From Roridomyces roridus (Eukaryota; Basidiomycota; Agaricomycetes; Agaricales; Mycenaceae): DNA of 64,000 nt. The notes under the pieces were generated by a model, which saw nothing but the letters and a program-made list of their open reading frames with translations, searched no databases and had not been told where the DNA came from. Position numbers and translations under genes: made by a program. Each line of letters begins with the position of its first letter. Position 1 is the stretch's first letter. This document shows, one piece after another, positions 24,025 through 36,100 of the stretch. The stretch lies in NCBI GenBank assembly GCA_029378245.1, contig JARKIF010000030.1:674336-738335 (forward strand), read 5' to 3'.

Positions 24025-25230
24025 ATGCCTCTCCCATTTCCTCAGGAGCTCATCGACAAGACCATCGACTCCTTGGCGGAAATCGTGCCGCTTCGACCAT
24101 GGGAGATAGCCAAGTGCGGCCTAATATCTCGAGCGTGGGCCAAGCGCAGTCGATTCCATCTGTTTCGCCGTGTCTGCTTCGGCGCAAAAGAGTCCAGACT
24201 GTCCGCGTTCGTTGACATCGTCGGCGCCCGCCCGAGCATCCTCTCAATCATCCGACACATCGAGTTGTGCCTCGGGGATGAGCCATTCGAGAAATCGATC
24301 CTCGAACGGATAAACCCCTGTCCCAATCTCGCGTCCGTGCGCATCTACGTGATGGCTTCGCAGAGCACCGGCACTCAAGGTGTGGATGCTCGATTGGCGG
24401 ACCTAAGCCCCCAGTTTCTCCTCTGGTCGCAATCATCTTCCGCCTCCGTTTCTCGGCTGGCTCTCGAACGCTTCGACACAGGACGACGCGTGCCGCTGTC
24501 CGTGAACACAGTTTCCCAGATTTTATCAAGCTTCCCATCCGTCCAATTCCTTTCACTCGGCGATGAATTCAATATTGAGGATGTTGGGTCCGTTTCGATC
24601 TCCTTCCCCCCTGGAATGCGCGATTTGACGATATCCGGCCGCGCATTCCCACCTGTGATTTTTGCCCGCCTTATCGCACACCCCTCCATGTCACACATCA
24701 CTTCTCTGGCCCTGTATCAACTTGATTTGGCGGACAGGTCTATCCAAGCATACTTCCGACGCGCTGGATGCCGCCTGGAGTCCTTGACATTGGACTCGTA
24801 TCCCAACAATGCTAACTCCGGTAAGTCAACGCCTCGGACTCCCTCTCCTTGCTTTCAATTGAATTGAATCTCTCATCTAGCAGACGCCATCCAATCCGTT
24901 CTGCAATACACGACCACCAACATCCGGGACTTTACATCACATGCAAAGCGTCCAAGACAGATACTAAGCGTCCTATCGTGTCTCCCTCCCTCGGACTGGA
25001 TCTGCATCACGCTATTTGTCGCCGCGTTTAATGACGCAGACATACCCTGGGCCAAGCTCGACGATGCGCTATCGGACGATCGCTTCGCTCGTTTACGGAC
25101 GTTCAGAGTGCAGCGTAGGCTGGCGGGGCCGGGACCGTATAACCAACAAAACCTCGTCACTTCGCGATCGCGGCGCTGGATGCCGCGAGCCAATGAGCGC
25201 GGGATACTCGGTGGATCGGTCTTTGGTTGA
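24025..25230 (+). CDS. F-box-like protein with leucine-rich repeats
   Basis: Two exons (24025-24820 and 24881-25230, phase 1) give 381 aa. The N-terminus FPQELIDKTIDSLAEI and then WEIAKCGLISRAWAKRSR has the shape of a degenerate F-box, followed by HLFRRVCF, which is common after the F-box in mushroom proteins. The rest has irregular leucine-rich segments (VQFLSLGDEF, MRDLTISGRAFPP, ITSLALYQLDL). Such proteins usually recruit targets to SCF ubiquitin ligases. A second acceptor at 24883 would remove one codon. It is transcribed away from the BTB gene from a 166-bp gap. No defects seen. Confidence 0.75.
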
Positions 25231-25989
25231 CAAAGTACTCTAGTATCATTTCGTTCCATGTGAGTCGCTCCGGTGACGGCCCGCCGGACTTGGACCTGAG
25301 AATTCCGCTTCAGATCGAGACGCTTCTGGACTTTGCTGGACTCGAGAAGGCAAGAGAATGAGTTGGAAATACACCTGCATCCAAAAAGAAGAACAAGAAC
25401 AAGAAGAAGTCGAAGCTCAAATTTTTGAATGGCATCTCATTGGTTGGCCAAGCATCGCGGGAGAGACTCGGAATCGCTGGCCAATTGGGCAATGCCAAAG
25501 ACATGCATGCTTCTCGACGTGCGCAGAAAAGAGACCCCGAAACACACACGGTCGACGTGAGCCACAGCTTTGGGTCCAAGTTGCACAGATAAGCAGGTGC
25601 GGCAGTCCTCGAGGCAGACGGCAGCGACATGAAAAGAAGCCACTTTCGGGCTTCTGCTGCATGAAAAAAGAGAAGTGCTATTTGCAGATGGCTTCGCGAA
25701 CCGTCGGAGTTGAAAAAATGAACCTCGAAACTCCAGGTTTTGTACACGATGGCCAAGCTGAATACTTACTATCAGCCTCTTTACCGCTCGCCTCCAGCTT
25801 TACCGTGACCCTCAATTGAACCCAGGCTGCCTTGGAATAATTCAACACCGACCTCGGTCACGTCGGCCGATTTTGTCCGCCCTTGCGAATGCCGTCCAAT
25901 GCCGAGCCTCGAGGCGCATTCGTATTACGGGCTTCCTTTCTTCCGCGCTTCTTGTGCGTCGATCCCAAATTATAGCCCCTTCGACTGTC
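25231..25989. other. Intergenic region
   Basis: Overlapping open frames on both strands but no recognisable protein. Ends at the left target duplication of the hAT-like element at 25990. Confidence 0.45.
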
Positions 25990-26455
25990 CAAGGGGGCAC
26001 CGGGATCGAAATTTCGTACCGGGGGAGGGGGGGGGGGGGGGGGGGTCCCGAGAGGGCTCGAAAAAAATTTCTATATGTATATTAGTAAATGTGTTTTGGA
26101 GCATATTGGACACTCTTGATTGAAATTTCCAAATCGGGACTGATATATTACATAATACAGCTGCCAGTCTCATCGACTCTCACAAGACATTGCCACAGAC
26201 AACAAGTGTATCATTGCTCAAGTACACATGAGATGGGTCTAATTGACACTGGGGTCCTCTAATAAGTTTGTAATACATATTTTTCCTATGGTTGGGAGCC
26301 GCGGATTGCTCGGACCGCCGGTAAATCACATGATCGTGGGAATGATCTGCCTTATATAGGAGGGGAGGGGGGGGGGGGGGGGGGGGGGGGTCCAGCCAGG
26401 GTCGAAAAAAACTTTTCGACCCTATATCCGAAATTCCGATCCCGATCCCCCCTTG
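25990..26455. mobile_element. hAT-like MITE with two poly-G tracts
   Basis: 466 bp flanked by the 8-bp duplication CGACTGTC (25982-25989 and 26456-26463). Ends are inverted for about 27 bp with four mismatches: CAAGGGGG then CCGGGATCGAAATTTCG on the left, CAAGGGGG then CGGGATCGGAATTTCG read inward from the right. Inside each end lies a run of 18 or more G (near 26024-26045 and 26364-26390) followed by a GGGTC-like word and TCGAAAAAAA. No coding capacity. The 8-bp duplication and CA-G start fit hAT. Confidence 0.75.
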
Positions 26456-26538
26456 CGACTGTCCTTGAATTAAAACCAGAGGCTTCCTTACTTCCTCTTC
26501 CTGGGCGTCACTTCCAAAATTACAATGCTTCTTTGAAT

Positions 26539-29500
26539 ATGGAAAATGTATATAACGCCCCTGGGGCGCTCTCCTCCTCCTCAGCTCCTACCATGGAAAA
26601 CAACACCTCTCCTCCCTACTTCGCAAAGGGTGCCGACGGGCAGTATCACCCGGTCTGGAATTTTCCCGTCCACGATAGTCAACCCGCAGCACCGGCCCTC
26701 CCTGCAGCTGACGACGGGGCCAATTCTGGAAGCGACACTAATTTCGATTCCGACTCCGACTCCGACACTCACTCCGACACCAACACTGACACCAATCCCA
26801 ACTCCGACACCCACTCCGACTTCAAACCCGCTCCTATCCCACACAAGAACAACGGCACCAGCGGGCGCCCCGCCGAGAATGGAAAACGGTACGTTTGATC
26901 GATTTCTGTCGACCGACCCGTCAACTTATTCTCTTCAGCGCTTTGAATCGTGCACAGAGAGCATTGTGCAGGGTTCTCGTTCAAAAGCACAAGATCTCGC
27001 ACACGGCTGTTGAACTTTTACTCCAACAGTCCGAGTCCCTAGTCAGAAAAGCGGTTGCCAACGGGTACACTCCGCCGGATAACCTCCAGAAAGACCCTGA
27101 CTCTGGTCACATTCCACGCGGGTTTCCTATCAGGAACACAATATATTGACTGGTACAAGAGAAGACTCGTTAGATACTAGTACAGAGAGATAGTTAGGAA
27201 AGGTCATACCTGGTACAAGAGAAGACTCGTTAGAGGTATCTCTTGTCCAGGTGAAACAATATGATAGAATGAATATATGACGAATCGTCGATCAGTCAGA
27301 CCTTAACACCCCCCCTTGACTGGCGTCGAGGCGTAGCATTTTGACCCAACGCGTGTGTAGATTTCGATGAAGCGGTTTGGTGAAAAGATCAGCGATGTTC
27401 TCCCGGTTGGAGACATGCATCACGTCGATGAGCCGCTTGATAATACAATGTCGGATGAAATGCTCGCGGATGGCTATATGCTTCATCTTGGAATGAGCAT
27501 GCGGATCGTGAGTGCAGGCGACGGTGCCTTGGTTGTCGCAGAATAGAGACGTCGGCTGAGCCTGTGCGTAGCCGAGTTCGGCGAACAAGTTGCGAAACCA
27601 TAGTATCTCGCGTGCGCAATGAGTCGAAGCCAGATATTCGGCTTCACAGGATGAGAGAGCGACGACAGCTTGCTGCTTCGAACTCCAGGAGATGGGTGAA
27701 TCTCCCATCATGATGAGGAATCCGGAAACAGATTTGCGGTCGTCGCCCATGCCCCAGTCGGAGTCTGTCAGAGCCTTGAATAAGGGTTGCGTCGTTTCCG
27801 AGCCTCCGCCCAGGGTGATGCCGTAGTCGGATGTACCACGTAAGTAGCGCAACAGATGCTTAGCAGCGGCGACGTGAGCAGGACCGAAATTCGCCATGAA
27901 ACGAGCTAGCTCCCGAACAACATACGCTATGTCTGCGCGGGTGCACTGCTTGAGGTACATGCACTTGCCGACAATGGCAGCGTACGGGAAATCTTGGACT
28001 TTCAAGGTTTCCTCCTTCGTTGGTGGTGATAGCCGTAACCCTGGCTCCATTGGGGTGGTGACAGAATTGCTCTTGTCAAACCCAAACTCGCGTAAGATGG
28101 AGTCGGTATATGCCTTCTGGCCGAGACGAAGGATGCGCTGCGTTCGGTCCCGTTCGATTGAGCATCCGAGGTGGAACTTGGGCTCCCCGTTGTCGGTGAT
28201 CTCGAAGTGGGACGCCAAGGCAGTTACGACTGCATCTGACTCCGCGCGGCTCGTGGAAGCGATGAGCATGTCATCAACGCTCGTGGCAACGATTGAGCAT
28301 TCAGCTCCTTGGACGCGCCTGTACACACTCCAATCGGATTCTGTCCGCTTGAATCCAATTGCTTCAAGCCGTGCATTGAGCTCGAGATACCACTGTCGGC
28401 CTGCTTGCTTGAGGCCATACAAGCCTTTCAAAAGTCTCCAAAATCCTTGGCCGACGATGGAGGACTTTCGTAGATAAATTTCTTCATCCAGCGGCCCGTT
28501 CAGGAAAGCAGTCTTGACATCGACTTGACGTAGCTCCATGTCAAGATCGGCAACAAGGGCGAGGATGAGACGAATCGATTCCCATCGAGCAACGGGAGCA
28601 AATGTATAGCTGAAGTCCTGCCCCGGAATCTGAGTGAAGCCTTTGGCTACGAGACGAGCTTTGAATCGCGAAATGAGGCCGTCACGATCACGCTTGATGT
28701 GAAGTACCCATTTTGACTCCACAGCCTTGCGCCCCGGAGGCAATTCCTCGACTTCCTCGTACACACCCTTGGCCTTCAGGGACTCCAATTCCTCGTAGAT
28801 AGCCGCAAGCCAATACGACCAGTAAATAGTCGACTTAGCCTCCTGGATGGTTTTGGGGTCAACAGCATCTGGGTCGTCGATGGGTTCCGTAAGAGCAGCG
28901 CCGGCGAACGCCACCTCCGCTTCAATGAAAGACTGCGCGAGCTTGGCGAAATCGGCTTCTTCACACTCGATCTCTAGCTCCTCTTGGTCGGACTCGAGGA
29001 TGGAACGCAAGAAATCTTCGTCCCCCCCTTCATCCGAGTGCCCGGCCCGATTCACAATGTAGCGAGCGGGTACCCGTCGTACACGGGGTGCGCGGCGATT
29101 TGCTAGAGGTGTGTCATCGGTAGCGCTAGTGTCCGTCATTTCGACATCGCGGCTGTTTTTTAAGTAAGTTTATGTGAGTATTGCCGAGCCGCGTTAACAC
29201 GCACTCAGGAATCACTCCTTCACTGGTACTCTCATGGGACGCGGCATTTGGAGACGACAGCCTGGTTAAACAGGTCAATCATCGTACACCAGCCTGGGAA
29301 TAAAAACCCACTTGTTACGCTCGGAGGCATTGTTTTGCTCGAAGGCATTACGCTCGACAGGCTGAAACCTGTTGGCACAGGTCAGCACAGCAGCAATTAT
29401 AAAGGGAATGAAACCCACTTGGTACGCTCAGAGGCGGGGATATGCTCGGTGGCAGGAATACGCTCGATGGCGGGGGTATGCTCAATGGCAGGGCTGGACT

Positions 29501-32500
29501 TTTGTTCCAGGACGATGCGCTCGTCTTTGTCACGATAGCGCGGCTCCAGTTCCATGGGAATATCATCCCATAGAATTTCCGAGAGCGGGGGAGATGGGAG
29601 GAACTCGGGAAAGCCGTGGAATTCGACATCACGTCGAGAACGAATAGCTTTCGACTCGGGAAACCAAATCAAGTAACCCATAGAGTCTCGCGCGTATCCG
29701 ACAAAACGGCCTTCCTCCCCACGCGCCGTGAATTTCATCAGCTCCGTGGAATTGGTTTTCCTCGCCGTCACCAGCGCACCAAACGGCCTGAGATGAGAGA
29801 GATCTGGCTTTTTCTTGAGCCATTTCTCGAAGGGTGTAGTGTCCCGCTCGAGGGACATGTGTGGAACGCGATTCTTGATGTGCACAGAGGTTTGAGCACC
29901 AAGCGGCCAGAACCAGACAGTCAGACTGCTGTCGACGAGCATCGCGCGCGTCATACGCTCGATGATCTGGTTGGCACGCTCGGCAACCCCATTCTGCTGG
30001 TGGGCATCTGGCACGGTCCGTTCGTAGGTGATTCCGTTTGACTTGCAGTAAGCTTCAAATTGGCCGTGGATCAACTCGGGTGCGTTGTCGACGCGGAGAA
30101 ACACGATGGGGTAGCCAAGGAATTTCTCAGTGGCGACACGGAATTCATTGAAACATTGAAGGGCCTCGTCTCGGGTTTTGAGGAAATAGATTGCAATGTA
30201 GCGACCGTAATCGTCAATGAATGTGATGAAGTAGCAGAAGCCCCCGTATCCTGGAGGGAAGGGGCCACAGATGTCGGTGTGGATGCGGAACAAAGGACGG
30301 TCAGCCCGATTCTTGGCTTTATCGGGAAAAGGCAGCCGCTTGATGTTGGCCAGAGCGCAAATGCGGCAGTTTACGACGCGGACACTGTCGATCGAGAGTC
30401 CAGTCGTAGCGCGCTCCAGCCCTTTAACGTCTATGTGGCCCACTAGACGATGATAAAACCCTGCCTTTTCGATTCTGCCGTGTCTGCACCCGCGCCGAAC
30501 AGTGATTCGACAGATGGAGTTGTCGCGGCAATCAAATCCACCTCCATCTTCTCTCCTCCACTCTTCTTCACCACCTTGACGTCCATCCTGTAGAGGTCAC
30601 GAACGATGGACCCAGTCGCGAAAGGGACATTGTCTGCATTGAAGTAGGTGATTTGTCCATTCCCCGTTTGCGTGCTGACTCCTTTCCGGTCAAGCCTGGA
30701 ACCCGAGATGAGATTGCAACGCGCCGTCGGAATATGGAGGGCATTTGAGACAGAGAAGTAGCGGGTGACATCATCGTACGTCCCTTCCAGCACAATCTTC
30801 CCCTTTCCGAGCGCGTGAGTACTGAGAGTTGTTCCAAAGCCATGAACAGCCATAGGTGCTTCGAACGCCGTGTATTCGTCGAACGACGACTCCTTGTTGA
30901 AGATGTGACGTGACGCGCCGGTATCATGGTTAATCGAGTCGTCTTGGGCAACATCCGCGCCGCACACGGTGGCATGCACTTGGACGAACTCGTCTGGCGT
31001 GATCTTGTCATCATCATCCTCATCATCAGAGTCGACTCTCATCATGAACGCAAATGCATCCCCCACTGATCCAATCACATTCTCCACGTCCTCCTCCGTG
31101 TCCTCAGTATGGTCAACCATTCCTGTGAAGCGATCACCAGCACCGACATCATCCTCTTCCTCCTCCATATCTTCGTCTCCGTATTCCACCATCCCAGCAA
31201 AGCGATCACCAGGCCCACTCTCCAATGCATGTTTGTGTCGGGCTGCGGTCCTCGCTTCCGGGGCGAGATGGACATCACGTTTGCCCTTGAAGCTGTCGGG
31301 GTATCTGCCGACTTTTTCCCCACCATAGGAGAAGCAGTCCTCGATGAGATGACCACGGGGTGTCTCACAATATTTGTTGCTACATGCTTTGCGTGGCGTA
31401 GAGCGTTGTTCGTTGCTAAATGGAGCAGGGCGGCGAATCTGTCGCTGGTGAGATCTGTCATCCTTCCGATTGACCTGGTTTGATGACTGTGCTGCATAGG
31501 CACTCGGTACGACATCCTTCGCCTCTCGACCTTTTCCTTTCCCAATCTTCAGGGCATTGACGGCAATCATCGACGGCGCGATGCCCATCTCGACCTCCTC
31601 AGTCTTCAGTCGCTGTAGCACGGCCGATGACGACAACGGCGATCCCATCGCCTCGCCTTGTCGCACCTTGTCACGAAGGGTATCGCGGCAGTAGCGCCAG
31701 GTTTCTGAGGGTGTCATGAGGGTGACGAGATGTTTGGCAAACTCGTTGTCAGGCATCATGAGTGGGTCGGTATCCCGCAACTTTTGGTATAGTTGCACTA
31801 TTGTCTGACGCCACTCGACAGGGTTGTCGTATGCGCCGCACTGGAACGAGATGATCTGCTGCTTGATGGTTACAGCAGCGATTGCATTGGCCGGTTCGTA
31901 CTCGTTCTTCAGCGCCTTCCACGCTTCATGCGCTGACTTGCAATCCTTGACGACGTACAGCTTTGCGCTGGGAACAGCTCGGGCGAGAATTGCCAAGGCC
32001 TTCTTGTCGCCATCCAACCATGCCTGAGCTTGTTGTTCGGCAGCGGGAACGGCAGCTTCATTCCCTGGGATTGTGATCGAGGCTGCAGCTCCGTTTGCGT
32101 CAACGCCGTGGATTTGCTCAGTGCGTTTGAGCTTGGGAATGACGGGGGGATTGTAGTCAGGCCCGTCAACATATTGCCAGTATCCAGCTGCATTGAGATC
32201 AAGTTCCAACTTGTACTTGAACTCATTGTAGTTGTTCACTCCGTCCTCCTCTGTGATAGCAGTGAGTTTTATCCTCTTCCAGTCGTCGACGTGATTCTGA
32301 TTTGTTGCCATAATGAGATTTCGGTATAGCGCAGATGTTTGTGGGAACGATTTTGTCGAGTTGTTGTCTGTCGACGAGTGGACAATAGAACGATATTCGA
32401 GATGAGTTTAGAGCGCAGCGGGGCCCATAACCTATCAGGAACACAATATATTGACTGGTACAAGAGAAGACTCGTTAGATACTAGTACAGAGAGATAGTT

Positions 32501-33177
32501 AGGAAAGGTCATACCTGGTACAAGAGAAGACTCGTTAGAGGTATCTCTTGTCCAGGTGAAACAATATGATAGAATGAATATATGACGAATCGTCGATCAG
32601 TCAGACCTTAACATTTCCGCACCTTGTTAAAAAGGTCTGACGCCCCCTTTTCTCGCGGTTGGATGCATGATTGACTGATGACTTGCGGTTGAGACGGATC
32701 GAGCGTAATGTGGGCAGTCTGAGTACTACCTGGGTCACGCCTCGAGCCCACGAGAGTTGCAAGACGGCTAGGCCAGGCTCCCTTTCGATGTCCCGCACCA
32801 TGTCCCCCGGACGTCGTCCCGCCATGAATCGCCGTGAGTTTGGGTCCAGGCCCTTCCCTGCCAGCGCCACACCGTCGACATCTTCTTCGATCTCCACAAA
32901 CGTCCACGGCATCATCTCCACCGATCCTCACCCGAGTCCACTCACCGCCGCAGATAAAACCTCCCACCTATACGGCTTTGTGGGGCATAACTTCTCGGCT
33001 GAAGATCAAGACGCGGTGTATTTGGAGCTCGTCGGCGCTGGTATCAACGATCACACGTTGCACATTGTGGCCCGTGCGTCGAAGGAGAAGCTCGAGAAGT
33101 TTGTTGTGGAGAAACTGCCCGCTCTCAATGCGGTACATCAGTTGTTGTTGTTGGATGCGTTGGAAAGGCTTGAGTGA
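26539..33177 (+). pseudogene. Helix-turn-helix-like paralog, split by a copia retrotransposon
   Basis: Member of the local family also at 33882, 35248 and 36208. Exon 1 26539-26888 has the family motif GADGQYHPVWNFP and an Asp/Ser repeat region. Exon 2 starts at 26939 with ALNRAQRALCRVLVQKHKI, runs to 27127 and resumes at 32619-32634; between them sits the copia element with target duplication TTTCC. Exon 3, probably 32704-33177, is 474 nt, the same length as in the neighbouring paralog, and encodes the C-terminal helical domain (LHIVARASKEKLEKFVVEKL). Ignoring the insertion, lengths and phases match the intact paralogs (342 aa), so the gene was likely functional until recently. Whether the insertion can be tolerated is unknown. 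Confidence 0.75.
27128..32613 (-). mobile_element. Young Ty1/copia LTR retrotransposon, 5486 bp
   Basis: LTRs at 27128-27308 and 32433-32613, 181 bp each and identical as far as I can compare by eye, flanked by TTTCC (27123-27127 and 32614-32618). Element orientation is minus: 5' LTR on the right. The primer-binding site GGTTATGGGCCC (32432-32421) abuts the 5' LTR; a purine tract AAGGGGGGG abuts the 3' LTR. Gene order is gag-protease, integrase, reverse transcriptase-RNase H, the copia order. The element lies in exon 2 of a helix-turn-helix-like paralog. Identical LTRs imply a very recent insertion. Confidence 0.95.
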
Positions 33178-36100
33178 AGTTCTGTTGAAATCGAGAGGCG
33201 GTTTTCTTGCAGCATGTAACAGTAGTTTCCGATTGATATTGTATGTAACAGTAGTTTCTGATTTGATTTGGTGCCGAGGTCGAAATATGATACAGCGGTT
33301 TTCAAAACTGTATACGGGTTTGATACAATGCTCCACCTTCGTTTGTGTTGACCTCTGCGTGCCGGTGAGTCTGCTTCGACTCCACTCGCCTGCCCGGAAA
33401 GGGAAATCCCGTCTAGCCACGGCACAGCTCTTGAATTGAGTTGTGGAGTTGAGTGGAGCAGAAGCTCGACTCTCCGTCAAACAAAGGTCATCAAAGACGA
33501 ACGTGGAGCTAGGCTCCAAACCCGTATACAGTTTTGAAAATGGCTGTATCACGAGATCCGAATGACCCGCCATCAACCTGCAACACTTGAACGTTTGAAC
33601 CTCTGAGCGGACGAGGCGAAAATGATTTAATCCAACCGACTTTTGTCGGTGCACGCGCAGCGAGTACTGCATTGTGACAATGTCATGACTGGAGGGCGGA
33701 GAACGCCACTACCATGACACAAGGCCTTGTGTGGCACCGCGGCCCGCCTTAAGGCTAGAAGTACCGGCAAAGTCAAGGCAAAGTTACCATTCAATTTATC
33801 ACGTTTTAGACTTACGTCCCAAATGCCATACTCAAGTCTACTTGAGAGCCCCGGACGAATTCAGAACGACGCTTTTCCCCCATGTCCACTTCCCCGCGTT
33901 TTCTCGAAATCGGCCCCGACGGACTCTACCACCCGGTGTTGCACCCGCCCACCGCCCTCAGCGCACGTTCTTCGGTTCGGGCCAAAGACCCAGCAGCAGG
34001 CAAGTCAATCGCGCCGCTCTAGCGGAGTGAAAAAACGCCAAAAACTTGGGGAGACTCGACGCAAGTGAGTCCAATCGCGGTCAAACTGTAACCGTCTTCC
34101 AATCGTGTGGCAGCCGGAAGGCTCTCACTCGCGCCCAGCGAGCCCTATGCCGAGTCCTCGTCACAAAACACGACGTTTCACCATCAGCCGTTGCAAAGGA
34201 GTTTGGATGGGCGCGGAGCACGATCCACCGAGCCGCCAGAAACGATTACAGTCCCCCCGACAAGGACGCCGATGCCCTGCATCTCCCCGAAAATTTCGCT
34301 TTAATCCTTGAGAAGGTCGTCATTCCTCTTCTTGAATCTCCGAGTCCAAGCCTCAATCGTTTCTCTAGCTGAAGGGCGACGACTCCGATGAGTCAGATGA
34401 GGAGGGGAGTTCGAGTCGCTCAAGCTCGATTTCGACGACCAGGTCTGTCAAGGTGCAGTCTTCTTCGACTTCGACACCGCCCAGCCCACGCACATCTCGC
34501 AATGCCAGCACCGCCGCGCCTTCCAGGTCCACCTCCACGCCTTCGGTCACGGTTTTATCCCGGTCGCCATCTCCTGCACCCGCACCCGAATTCACCCTGG
34601 TCACCACAAAGGCCGACGACGACTTCCTCAAGGATTTCGTCCGGACCCACATATCGCTCGACCCGAAGTGGTGCTTGGCGCTCAAAAAGGCGGGGTTCAC
34701 CAAGGAAAACTTGGTCCGCATGGCACGCTTCCCGAAAGCCAAGATCGCCGAGTTCATTGCGAGCAAGTTTCCTGAGATGAACGAGGTACAGAAGTTTTTC
34801 TTCGCCGAGGCGGTGGGGAAGCTTGGGATTATTGATGTCTGAGATGTGTGTCCGTGGTGTGCGGGAGGGGAAAGTCGTATTTCTTGAGCTTCGTGTTTAC
34901 AGTAGCCCGATTGTGAATCTATAGCACATCTTTTATTCCCTAGATGAGGTTTCGTCCATGTGCAGTCGAGGGCGCCGCGAGACGTTACTAGGACGGCCTT
35001 GAGTTGAATGGCCCAGAACGAGGCGGAGATCTCAAGCGGCGGTAAGCATGGCGTTGTAGAATCCTCAGGCCTCAGTTTCCGACATGATGAGCGTGGTGGT
35101 CAAGGGGAATGTGGCTGTGGATCCGGATCATCGGACTTCGTGCGCCGAATCCTTGCCGAGATGATGAAGCAATAAACAAGGAAGCGCCATACTCTTAGGC
35201 CATTATCCTACATACATCCGCCCAAAAAAGAACCAAGAAAAATTGGACTACATCCCTTCCAACGCCTCTCCGAAAAGGAATTTTTCAACTGGTGTCATGC
35301 CCGGGAAAGTGTTTGCAATGAATGCGTCCACTTTGTGACCCTTGACCCTTTAAAGGTTGACCCTCGTTATTTCCGCCATGCGTCGCATCGTCTCCTCGGT
35401 GAAGCCGGCGTTGTCGAGCTCTTCGACCCATTTTAGTTCCAGTGGAATGCTCGCGACGAAGTCGTTCAGGAAGGAAAGCCGTTCATTGGCACTGGTCGTC
35501 TCGGATGGCGTGACCCAGTCGATTTCGAGACGCGTATAAATCCCCTCGGCGCGAAGCTAAATTTTCAAATCAGCAGTTCACGGTTTCCAAACGACGTGAT
35601 CCACGCAACTCGTTCACAATCGCATCCGTATTTCCTGGGAGATAGTTGTCCACATCCTCGTCCGCAGGCACGTAGCGGTTCTGAGCGGCCAAATTGATCG
35701 TTCCGTATCTCCACCCCAACCTGCCGCTGAGGACAGCCAGCTGGATTTTGTGCGTGTTGACGAGCTCCCTGCACAGCGCTCTTTGTTTGCGATTCAAAGC
35801 AGGGCTGATGAAAATGTCAGATGGCAAGTCCAACCGCCGGAAGTACTCACCGGCGACCCCGACGGTTCTTGGACTGGATGGCAATGGGGGGCTGCACGCC
35901 GGCCATGTGAGAGTGTGTTGAAGAGAGACTTATGAGGGTGTGTTTGTTCACTGCGCGGTTTTCTTTGTATAGACCGAGACCAAGTTCTAGAAGATTCCAT
36001 GCAGCATTCCCAGGAAACAGGATGTCTTTTCTTGGGAAAGAAAACTCACAGTGCCCAAAGCAAAGCCTCGTGGTCCGCCTTCTCACCGCAAAGTTAAAAT